Assembly (NCBI RefSeq): GCF_000423885.1
Contig: NZ_AUIV01000036.1
Coordinates: 1 to 25,555 of the forward strand
Reading direction: 5' to 3'
Length of the DNA stretch: 25,555 nucleotides
From: Thermomonas fusca DSM 15424
GTDB lineage: Bacteria > Pseudomonadota > Gammaproteobacteria > Xanthomonadales > Xanthomonadaceae
The position numbers and the translations under genes are program-made. Position 1 is the stretch's first letter; every line of letters begins with the position of its first letter. Under the pieces are notes generated by a model. That model did no database searches and was not told where the DNA came from. It saw only the letters and a list, made by a program, of their open reading frames with translations. Positions 1 through 6,304 of the stretch are shown piece after piece.

Positions 1-660
1 GCACGTGGATGACCTTTCGGCGTTGCACGTTGCCAGCCCGGACAGGTTGCACCTGAGAACAGGGCGAAACAGTCGGCGGATGCCGTGCGCTGGGGTAGGC
101 ATTCCCTGACACTGAGCGTGCCGCGCGAGGGCCGGCGGATTGAAAAAGAATCAAGGCAATCAAAGTGCCGGCGACCGTTTGCCGAACGCGGCCTTGTGCG
201 ATTCGTCCATGCGCGCGCTGGAGCTGGCAAGGCGGCTGGGGCTGCTACCCGGAGACAAGACGGGGACGCGCGCGCGCGAGGGGGGCGGCTCTGAAGTCTG
301 GCCGATCCATTGGCCACCGCGCCCGTCACTTGCTTCCGCTTAATCCGTAACTTTTTCGGATGCTGCCCCAGCGGCGGCGACCTGTGCCGGGGTTGGGTTA
401 TCGGCTGGGACGCCCACGCGCGTGGCCCTATGACGCTACCCGACGGATGGCGTCGGCAAGAAGGCAACGCCAGGAGTAATGCGAGCACTACGCGCGCGCG
501 GGCTCGCGCGCACGCGCGAGGACAAGGGAAACAGATGGCACTAGGCGCGAGGGGGGTATGCCGGCGTTTCGGAAGCCATCGCGCACGCGCGCGAGGGGTG
601 CCAGTCGGAAAGGGTGACTAGCGGCCGGAGTATGGGCTGAGGTATGGGCTACTCGCTCGC
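1..660. other. Gene-poor left flank
   Basis: I see no convincing gene in this stretch. The short open frames on both strands overlap each other, lack good ribosome binding sites and translate to Arg/Ala/Gly-rich sequence typical of noncoding GC-rich DNA. I also see no tRNA T-loop on either strand. It holds the CG-alternating tracts listed separately and a short direct repeat of GTATGGGCT at about 631-652. It lies just outside the integrase and is probably the end of the mobile element or host DNA beside it. Confidence 0.5.
265..598. repeat. Dispersed alternating CG tracts
   Basis: Runs of alternating C and G recur at about 265-280, 411-424, 490-520 and 581-595. Most carry the same extension, an ACGCGCGCG-type run followed by GAG and often more Gs (265-286, 511-520, 585-598). 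A shorter relative, GGCGCGAGGGGGG, lies at 544-556. The runs are not in tandem at a fixed period. Alternating purine-pyrimidine tracts can adopt Z-form DNA, but any role here is inference. Confidence 0.5.
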
Positions 661-670
661 TGAAAATCAA

Positions 671-692
671 AAGTCATTTAAATCAATGACTT
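671..692. repeat. Inverted repeat AAGTCATT, possible integrase arm site
   Basis: AAGTCATT (671-678) and AATGACTT (685-692) form a perfect 8-bp inverted repeat with a 6-base spacer. A third copy of AAGTCATT lies at 779-786. All three sit in the 220 bases before the integrase start, where arm-type sites and the attachment core of tyrosine integrases are usually found. The assignment is by position only. Confidence 0.4.
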
Positions 693-704
693 GCGATTGA
701 GAAT

Positions 705-729
705 GGCGGAAGCGGTGTCCGTCTCCGCC
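705..729. other. Hairpin, candidate attachment core region
   Basis: GGCGGA (705-710) pairs with TCCGCC (724-729) around a 13-base loop. It is followed by a C-rich stretch with two CTCCCAAA-like units (730-750). It lies 165 bases before the integrase and could be part of the attachment site. I do not find the sequence again in the window and cannot match it to the 3' end of a tRNA, so this is weak. Confidence 0.25.
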
Positions 730-892
730 GCTCCCAAAGGCTCCCAAACGCACCCAATCGCTCACAACGGATTCCAGTAAGTCATTGAAAAATCTGCTGG
801 TGTGAGATTTTGGGTACTCAAAAGCTACCAAACCAAGCCAAGCCAACCGTTTTTTTTATGGTAGGTTTAATGGTAGGAGCGATGGATGAGCT

Positions 893-2110
893 ATGCCCAG
901 AAGAGCCAAAGAGCTGAGTGCGCTGGAGGTTAGCCGGCTGAAGAGGCCAGGCAACCATGCGGTGGGTGGAGTGACGGGGCTGTACCTGTACGTCAACGAG
1001 GCCGATGGGCGCTCATGGGTGCTGCGAATTCTGGTTGGTGACAAGAGGCGTCACATCGGGCTCGGGGGCTACCCCACAGTCACCTTGGCTCAGGCGAGGG
1101 ACAAGGCAAGGGAGGCGAGAGAGCTGGTCCTGAAGGGGATCGATCCTGTCGACAAGAGACGGGAGGCTGCCCGAGACCTGAAGGTTCGTCAGGCTTCAAG
1201 GAAGACGTTCGAGGAGGTCGCGAGGGCCTTCATTGCCTATCAGGAGCACTCGTGGAAGAACACGAAGCATCGGAAGCAGTGGAGCAGCACGCTGGAAGCG
1301 TATGCCTACCCGCTTCTGGGGCAGATGCCTGTCGATGCCATCACTGAGCAGAGCGTCATCGCAGTTCTGGAGCCCATCTGGAAACTGAAGACCGAAACCG
1401 CTTCCCGGTTGCGGGGGCGCATCGAGAGCATCCTTGACTGGGCAAGGGTCCGGGGCCACCGCGACGGGGAGAACCCGGCGCGTTGGAAAGGGCACCTGGA
1501 CAAGGTCTTTCCGGCACAGAGCCTGGTCAAGAAGGTCGAGCACTTCCCGGCCATGCCTGTGACCTCGGTACCCGGCTTCTTCAAGAAGCTTGAGGGGGTT
1601 CAAGGGGTCAGTGCGATAGCACTTCGCTTTTTGATCCTGACGGCAGCCAGAAGCGGTGAGGTGCGAGGCGCTGAGTGGACTGAAATCGACCTGGAGCAGG
1701 CAACCTGGACGATACCGGCAGCAAGAATGAAGGCGAAGCGTCAGCACCGGGTTCCGCTGAGTGCTGCAGCGTTAGCGGTCCTGCGTGACGCTCGAGTGCA
1801 CGCGGCAGCGACCGGATCTGGGCTGATCTTTTGTAACAGCAAAGGCGGGCAGCTTTCCGACATGAGTCTGACCGCCGTGATGCGGAGGATGGGGATGGTA
1901 GCCGTCCCGCACGGGTTTAGATCGTCTTTCCGTGATTGGGTTGGGGAGCACACCCAGTACCCGAGTGACTTGGCTGAAATGGCGCTGGCGCATGTTCTGC
2001 CGAACAAGACCGAAGCTGCCTATCGGCGCGGCGATGCTCTTGAGAAGCGAAGGGGCATGATGGATGCTTGGGCATCCCATTGTTTGTCTGTGAGTGATCA
2101 TGCTCGATAG
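893..2110 (+). CDS. Tyrosine recombinase, P4-type integrase
   Basis: This is a 405-residue site-specific recombinase of the phage P4 family, expected to integrate and excise the element at an attachment site. The N-terminus (about 5-95) has the arm-binding domain typical of the family, with the motifs GLYLYV and HIGLGGYP. A core-binding domain follows, then the catalytic domain from about 220. The full catalytic set is visible: Arg253 in TAARSGEVR, a lysine near 280-284, His340 and Arg343 in HGFRSSFRD, His367 in LAHVL and the nucleophile Tyr377 in AAYRRGD. The ATG lies 7 bases after an AGGAGCGATGG-like site. It reads away from the gene-poor flank, as usual for an integrase at an element end. 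The next gene overlaps its stop codon, suggesting co-transcription. It appears intact. Confidence 0.95.
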   Translation: MPRRAKELSALEVSRLKRPGNHAVGGVTGLYLYVNEADGRSWVLRILVGDKRRHIGLGGYPTVTLAQARDKAREARELVLKGIDPVDKRREAARDLKVRQASRKTFEEVARAFIAYQEHSWKNTKHRKQWSSTLEAYAYPLLGQMPVDAITEQSVIAVLEPIWKLKTETASRLRGRIESILDWARVRGHRDGENPARWKGHLDKVFPAQSLVKKVEHFPAMPVTSVPGFFKKLEGVQGVSAIALRFLILTAARSGEVRGAEWTEIDLEQATWTIPAARMKAKRQHRVPLSAAALAVLRDARVHAAATGSGLIFCNSKGGQLSDMSLTAVMRRMGMVAVPHGFRSSFRDWVGEHTQYPSDLAEMALAHVLPNKTEAAYRRGDALEKRRGMMDAWASHCLSVSDHAR

Positions 2111-3614
2111 GGCTGATAAATTTTTCGTGCAGCCTCGCCAGGTGCTGGCCGCAAGAAAGGTCGAGGTGTTTGACGCCATCAATCTGGTCGTTTACGCCAA
2201 AATTCCGCTTGTCAGTGCCCGTCGCGGTTGGGATCTGATTGCGGGTTTTGTCTCATTGGACAATACCGGAACGCCTAGGTCGGTGTTGTCGAAGATGGAT
2301 GTGCGAGGACTCCTGGGAAAATATGCGCAAGTTATAGGCAAGTTGACTTACCCCGTTGCCCCCTTGCAATACGAGGCTGTGCTTTGGGAAATTGCGGAAG
2401 CCAAGGAGTCGATGCTTCCATATTTCTATCACGAGCATCATTTCTTGGTTGATCGGAAGCGGCGCGCAGAGCTCTTCCTCAAGTTGCACACGGAGCTTAG
2501 GAAGCTTGTCGAAAACGAAAAAATTATTCTTCAGATCTCCGACTCGGAACGAACGAACATGCTGGCTCCACATGCGTGGATGACCTCGGACACTTTCAGG
2601 GGATATCTGAGGGCGAATGGTGTTGAGCCTTGGTGGAGTGAAGAGGAGAACATTCAATCCCATGGCAGTTTGGAGCGAATATTGCTCAGCGATGGGCTGA
2701 GGTATGAAAGGCCAGGGGCTATCGGGATCGACTACGACCAATTGCCCTCGTACTTGTTCGCTGCAATGTTGCTGAAGCGCGGATTAAATCCATTCAAGCC
2801 GGCTACGCAAGAAGTGTGGTCTATGCCGATAGTGCCCGCATTCCCGGCCGAGCAAGTTACCAACAGTCCGCCTCTTGAAGTTGCTCCCCGGCTGGAGCAG
2901 CAACATCATCCTGTTCAAAAGGTCCAATCGGCGATAGCCGATATTTCTGCTCCAGTTAATAGGGTGGAATCGAAAGACTTGGTCGCGCTATTGATTGATG
3001 AGGCAAAACGGCTCAAGACAAATCAGGCCCGGGGCGATCAGGGTGGCGTAGGTGACCAAGATGACCAAGGTGCCCGCCGTGCTCAAGAGTTTTTGGTAGA
3101 TCCAGCTGCGGGGAGGCGTCTGGCAGATATTTGGCTGAGGGCTCAGCCTGATTTCGCTCACGAGGTTTGTTCAGAAATTCCGAGTGGATCGTCATCGGGG
3201 GAAATGCCTGTGATGGCTGCCAACCCATTGAGGCTTGCGCCTCAACGGGTAGGACCGCAGGCGGATGATGGGTCCAAGGAAGAGGCTTCCAAGGCAGACA
3301 CTCCCAAGGCAGACGCTCCCAAGGAAGAGGCTCCCAAGGAAGAGGCTCCCAAGGAAGAGGCTCCCAAGGAAGAGGCTCCCAAGGAAAAGGCTCACAAGGC
3401 AGACAGTCCCAAGGCAGATGCTCGGCACGAAGAAGACATCGTCTTGATTAATAAAAAAGAAGTCTTGGGGCTCCTCGGCCTCTCAAGTCCAACTTCCATT
3501 TCGAATTACGAAAATAAGAACGGCTTTCCAAAATCAATAGAAATTGGACCAAATACGAAACGTTGGGATAGGGCCGAGGTTATGGCATGGATCAACGCAA
3601 GAAGAAGCAAATAA
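2094..3614 (+). CDS. Unknown protein with C-terminal AlpA-like domain
   Basis: This 506-residue protein has three parts. Residues 1-290 form an unrecognised, probably globular domain rich in Leu, Trp and Tyr. A disordered middle follows and ends in ten KEEAP-type pentads. The last 60 residues resemble the AlpA/MerR-like winged helix of phage and P4-like regulators and excisionases (INKKEVLGLLGLSS, then KRWDRAEVMAWINARR). The start is either GTG 2094 or ATG 2100; both overlap the integrase stop at 2108-2110, so translation is likely coupled. AlpA-like proteins beside an integrase often regulate it or act as recombination directionality factors. That role is inferred here, and the N-terminal domain may have another one. 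The gene is AT-richer than the integrase in places, suggesting a separate origin. Confidence 0.8.
   Translation: MIMLDRADKFFVQPRQVLAARKVEVFDAINLVVYAKIPLVSARRGWDLIAGFVSLDNTGTPRSVLSKMDVRGLLGKYAQVIGKLTYPVAPLQYEAVLWEIAEAKESMLPYFYHEHHFLVDRKRRAELFLKLHTELRKLVENEKIILQISDSERTNMLAPHAWMTSDTFRGYLRANGVEPWWSEEENIQSHGSLERILLSDGLRYERPGAIGIDYDQLPSYLFAAMLLKRGLNPFKPATQEVWSMPIVPAFPAEQVTNSPPLEVAPRLEQQHHPVQKVQSAIADISAPVNRVESKDLVALLIDEAKRLKTNQARGDQGGVGDQDDQGARRAQEFLVDPAAGRRLADIWLRAQPDFAHEVCSEIPSGSSSGEMPVMAANPLRLAPQRVGPQADDGSKEEASKADTPKADAPKEEAPKEEAPKEEAPKEEAPKEKAHKADSPKADARHEEDIVLINKKEVLGLLGLSSPTSISNYENKNGFPKSIEIGPNTKRWDRAEVMAWINARRSK
3276..3425 (+). repeat. Ten 15-bp tandem repeats encoding KEEAP pentads
   Basis: Ten in-frame units of 15 bases encode Lys-(Glu/Ala)-(Glu/Asp/Lys)-(Ala/Thr/Ser)-(Pro/Ser/His/Arg). 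The four central units are identical (AAGGAAGAGGCTCCC). Outer units are either KEEA- or KADx-type. It is a charged, proline-bearing linker between the unknown domain and the AlpA-like domain. Identical central units suggest copy number changes by slippage; changes of whole units keep the frame. Confidence 0.9.
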
Positions 3615-3669
3615 AATCGATGAGCGTAAGGTGAGCGTGGGTTGGGTCGTGAAGGCCTGCTTGTGCAAT

Positions 3670-4377
3670 TCAGCTCGCGCCGCTCTTCCGGGCTGAAACG
3701 TATGCAGCTTTCTCCCTATCTGTCATGTCCTTGATCTTTGCTGGTCCCAAGTACCTTTCTGGCTTCTTCCGCACACCTTGTTCGGGCAAGGAGCGATGAT
3801 CGACTCTTTCGTCATGTCCGTTGATGGCCAGATGATGGTTGATGGTGTCAGCCACTGTCTTTCGCATTTGGATTAGATCGTTGCGGATCTCCAACCGGTT
3901 GCGGCCACCGCTGGTTTTCTTCCGTCCTCCCTGTTCAGGGTGCTGGGCGTTGTAGCGTCGGAAGAACCGCTCGGCTGGACGTTCGATGCCGTCGTCTGCG
4001 CGATCCGACGTCATCAGATGCAGGTGAGGGATGACCTCGCCTTCAAGCGACGACTTGGGGGCATGGATGGCGAACTGATGAGGCTTCCCGGGTGCAAGTT
4101 TCTGTACCAGGTCGCCGACCAGCGCGTGGGTCTGCTGCAGAGTCAACTCCTTCGGCAGCGCGATGATTGATTCGCGATAGACGGCGCCATTCTTGCGCTC
4201 GTACTTCTCCGCCGCTTTCCAAAGTTGCGCGGGGTCGTCCTCTGTCCACGCAGGAAGGTTGCCGTGCCCGGCAGCAACCAAGTCTCCGCGCTTGCGATGG
4301 AATCCTTTCCTCGCCACGTAGTGTGAATGGTCATAGCCGTTGCGACCGCTTTTGATCTGGAAATGGAAGCTTGCCAT
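3670..4377 (-). CDS. MobA/MobL-family relaxase, short form
   Basis: This 235-residue protein matches the relaxase domain of the MobA/MobL (MOBQ) family, which nicks one strand at oriT and pilots it during conjugation. The pattern ARKGFHRKRGDL, then PAWTEDDPAQLW and ALPKEL, is characteristic. The metal-binding histidines are His105 (FAIHAPKSS) and His118 and His120 (PHLHL), followed by DGIERPAERFFRRYNAQHPE. Tyr20 (SHYVARKG) is the likely catalytic tyrosine, close to Tyr25 of RSF1010 MobA. Many family members carry a long C-terminal domain; this one ends after the relaxase core. The start is ATG 4375-4377, with an AAGGTTAG-like site upstream. An oriT candidate lies about 90-120 bases upstream. 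No coupling protein or type IV secretion genes are visible, so transfer would need a helper. Confidence 0.88.
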   Translation of the reverse strand: MASFHFQIKSGRNGYDHSHYVARKGFHRKRGDLVAAGHGNLPAWTEDDPAQLWKAAEKYERKNGAVYRESIIALPKELTLQQTHALVGDLVQKLAPGKPHQFAIHAPKSSLEGEVIPHLHLMTSDRADDGIERPAERFFRRYNAQHPEQGGRKKTSGGRNRLEIRNDLIQMRKTVADTINHHLAINGHDERVDHRSLPEQGVRKKPERYLGPAKIKDMTDREKAAYVSARKSGAS

Positions 4378-4402
4378 TGTCCTACTAACCTTTTGTCCAA
4401 GG

Positions 4403-4432
4403 AAAAAGAAAACCCGCGATTGCTCGCGGGTT
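4403..4432 (-). terminator. Rho-independent terminator, minus strand
   Basis: AACCCGCGA (4411-4419) and TCGCGGGTT (4424-4432) form a perfect 9-bp stem with a TTGC loop. Read on the minus strand, the stem is followed by a T-rich run (TTTTCTTTTTCC). It would stop transcripts coming from 4732-6115 before the relaxase. It also lies next to the oriT candidate and could double as part of that structure. Confidence 0.7.
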
Positions 4433-4463
4433 GCTAGGTGGCGGCTTCAAATTGGGGTCTACG

Positions 4464-4495
4464 GGGGAAACGGTAAGTGCACGAAGGCTTTCCCC
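4464..4495. other. oriT: Candidate origin of transfer (oriT)
   Basis: GGGGAAA (4464-4470) and TTTCCCC (4489-4495) form a 7-bp inverted repeat. Between them lies CGGTAAGTGCACGAAGG. The core CGGTAAGTGC equals the core of the R1162/RSF1010 nick region as I remember it (CGGTAAGTGCG followed by CCCT). A GAAAC sequence precedes it in both. Its position just upstream of a MobA/MobL relaxase fits, since MOBQ relaxases nick such sites. The match comes from memory and the repeat arrangement differs from R1162, so this is a candidate. Confidence 0.5.
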
Positions 4496-4731
4496 TCCTG
4501 TCACTCATCCCAGTGAGTGATCAGGCGATGCGTAACCAAGTTGTCCAATCTAGTCCTTCCACATACCCTTAGTGGTGATGCGTAGAAATCTACAGGCAGG
4601 GTGAGTAATGGCATGGCGCAAGCCGATGCCTTCTTATATCGCGGAGCCAAGTAGCCAAAAGGCGTCAAGCTGCATCGCTATGCAGCGGACGATTGGGTGA
4701 CTGCTTGAGTCTTCCGTAAGCGGCGTTGCAT
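4496..4731. other. Intergenic region with two further inverted repeats
   Basis: I see no gene here. TCACTCA (4501-4507) pairs with TGAGTGA (4514-4520). GCTGCAT (4669-4675) pairs with ATGCAGC (4680-4686) around CGCT and lies 46 bases past the stop of the 4732-5583 gene, so it may be a weak terminator on the minus strand. GATGCGTA occurs twice (about 4525 and 4574). The region probably belongs to the transfer origin or relaxase control region. Confidence 0.4.
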
Positions 4732-5583
4732 CTAAGGCAAACGCTTAGCTGCCGAGACGGCCTTGACGGCGTGGGCAGCAGAGAACAGCAGGCTGGCAAC
4801 CAAGCCAGCGCCAGTCACCACATTGATGCCGGGAATCATCATTGCAACTGAGAGTAGGGCAAGTTTGCCTGCCTTCAATCCAGATACCCTGGCAGTCATC
4901 CACTTGAACTGACTCAGTGTGATCTCGCCCTTGCAGTGGCGAGTCCAGAGTTCCCAGACCACCAGCGCAATGGACGCCACAGTCAGGGCAGGGAAGTAGT
5001 CCCAAACGTCGCTGTCGGAGCCAGCTTCCAGCAGTTGATCCACGACATCTTCAGTGCGTGCTGTCAGGTGTTCGTTGCTCAAGCCCGAGGGTGACAGATC
5101 CATGCGATCGGCTAGTTCAGAGGTGACCAGGATCTCGCCGTCTGGATGGCTGTCGATCCAGTCCTGGACATAGCTGGCGTCGTCTGTGGCTTTCAGCTGA
5201 GCCGACCAGGACTCCCCGCTATCGATGTCGACGAACTGCACGTCAGTACCGGGATGATTGGTGCTGCCGTACAGGGCGGCGTGGATCGCATCGCCATCGT
5301 CGTTCTCAAGACGGACGAATTCCATTTCGTGGAGTACGCCCTTGGTGTTGTTCACCACGCCTTGGATCTGGTCATCGTTCATCGCGCTCAACCAGCTGCC
5401 CAGCTCCTCTGTGGAGTCGCCGGCCTGCGGATGCGCCCGTTGCATTGCCGCAATGGTAGCCAGTTCAGATTCGGAGAAGTCTGGGTTCTCCTCGAATGCA
5501 AGCTTTGCTGCGACTGCCAGGATGGCGGCTTCGTCGAAGTTCCTGCGGATGTAGTGGACTGCCGCTTTACCTGTTGTTGGCAT
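4732..5583 (-). CDS. Membrane protein with PD-(D/E)xK-like nuclease signature
   Basis: I do not recognise a named family for this 283-residue protein. Residues 75-160 show a layout like PD-(D/E)xK nucleases: HEMEF with Glu86, then PGTDVQFVD with Asp114, then SAQLKAT with Gln129-x-Lys131, the QxK variant seen in several restriction-type nucleases. Two hydrophobic stretches follow, about 197-212 and 241-269, the second glycine-rich (MIPGINVVTGAGLVASLLF), suggesting a membrane anchor. The N-terminal 70 residues are helical and charged. I chose ATG 5583, not the longer frame to 5664, because GGAG precedes it and the stop of the upstream DUF697-like gene overlaps it by 17 bases. That overlap indicates one operon. 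A nuclease function is inferred from motif spacing only. Confidence 0.75.
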   Translation of the reverse strand: MPTTGKAAVHYIRRNFDEAAILAVAAKLAFEENPDFSESELATIAAMQRAHPQAGDSTEELGSWLSAMNDDQIQGVVNNTKGVLHEMEFVRLENDDGDAIHAALYGSTNHPGTDVQFVDIDSGESWSAQLKATDDASYVQDWIDSHPDGEILVTSELADRMDLSPSGLSNEHLTARTEDVVDQLLEAGSDSDVWDYFPALTVASIALVVWELWTRHCKGEITLSQFKWMTARVSGLKAGKLALLSVAMMIPGINVVTGAGLVASLLFSAAHAVKAVSAAKRLP

Positions 5584-6115
5584 CTCGACGGATCTCCTGC
5601 TCCCGGCGTTTGCCCTCGGCTTCGCCCGACTTCTTGGCGTTCTTCCAGGCCTGCTTGATCTCATCAGCAGTCAACGTGCGTCCGGCCAGCTTGGCGACGA
5701 TGTACTTGTCCATGACCGTGCCAATCGCATACGTCAGCCCAAAGACCACCGGAACCGTCGCCACGCCTCCGAAGATCGGGAAAAAGATCTTGGCGGCGGC
5801 GATGCCCAGCTGCTGAGCCACCAAGCCCATTCCGATGACACCCATCAACTGCTTGATCAGGTCCGTGGATTCCTGTTCGCTCAGCTTCAGGCCTCGTATG
5901 GCCGCGAGCCGCGAGCCCATGTAGGCCTGCAGGGGCGTAAGAATGAAGATGTCCGCGAAAGGGATGGGCTGCACCGCGATGGCGCCGCAGCCAATGGAGA
6001 AGATCACGATGATCTTGTCCACCTTCTGCTGGTCGGTCAGGTCGGTACGCCGTTCGATCTCCAGGACTTCGCGTTCAAGCTTTGCCCTGGCACGCGCAAG
6101 CAGGCCGTTGCTCAT
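5567..6115 (-). CDS. DUF697-like membrane protein
   Basis: This 182-residue protein resembles the DUF697/YcjF-type domain: an amphipathic N-terminus, a hydrophobic helix (about 35-60, with PIPFADIFILTPLQAYMG), an acidic linker and a long Gly/Ala-rich hydrophobic hairpin (88-136, ending GLTYAIGTVMDKYI). A charged tail (145-182) follows. DUF697 proteins usually accompany GTPases or membrane stress systems, but no GTPase is visible here. ATG 6115 is preceded by AGGGGGAAC, a strong site, so I prefer it to the longer frame starting at 6298. The gene is first in an operon with the nuclease-like gene and diverges from the helicase. The exact role is unknown. Confidence 0.8.
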   Translation of the reverse strand: MSNGLLARARAKLEREVLEIERRTDLTDQQKVDKIIVIFSIGCGAIAVQPIPFADIFILTPLQAYMGSRLAAIRGLKLSEQESTDLIKQLMGVIGMGLVAQQLGIAAAKIFFPIFGGVATVPVVFGLTYAIGTVMDKYIVAKLAGRTLTADEIKQAWKNAKKSGEAEGKRREQEIRRDANNR

Positions 6116-6235
6116 GTTGTTCCCCCTGTTGGCCGCATTGTGACAGCAACTTCCCCAGCCGGAAAACGAGACTCCCCGTGATCCGTCTCGCCATCTGAGA
6201 CTTCCTCGACCTAGAATCCATGCAGGGGATATGGC

Positions 6236-6254
6236 ATTGCGCAGATAGTGCAAT
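6236..6254. promoter_or_regulatory. Imperfect palindrome between divergent genes, possible operator
   Basis: ATTGCGC (6236-6242) and GTGCAAT (6248-6254) form an inverted repeat with one mismatch and a 5-base spacer. It lies in the 190-base gap between the divergent DUF697-like and helicase genes, where one operator could control both units. I see no clear -35/-10 pair and no regulator gene nearby, so this rests on symmetry and position. Confidence 0.3.
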
Positions 6255-6304
6255 CGATCGGCAGGGGCTGAGCCTGATCTCCTTTCCGGATCAACCACTT
6301 AAAC

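Noticed and set aside
660..892. tRNA gene as integration target
   Set aside because: There is no T-loop, anticodon arm or CCA end on either strand; only short inverted repeats are seen.
1196..1747. 183-residue minus-strand open frame in the integrase
   Set aside because: It overlaps the integrase core with its catalytic arginine and has no motif or ribosome site.
3276..3425. CRISPR-like array
   Set aside because: The 15-base units are contiguous without spacers and encode an in-frame KEEAP linker.
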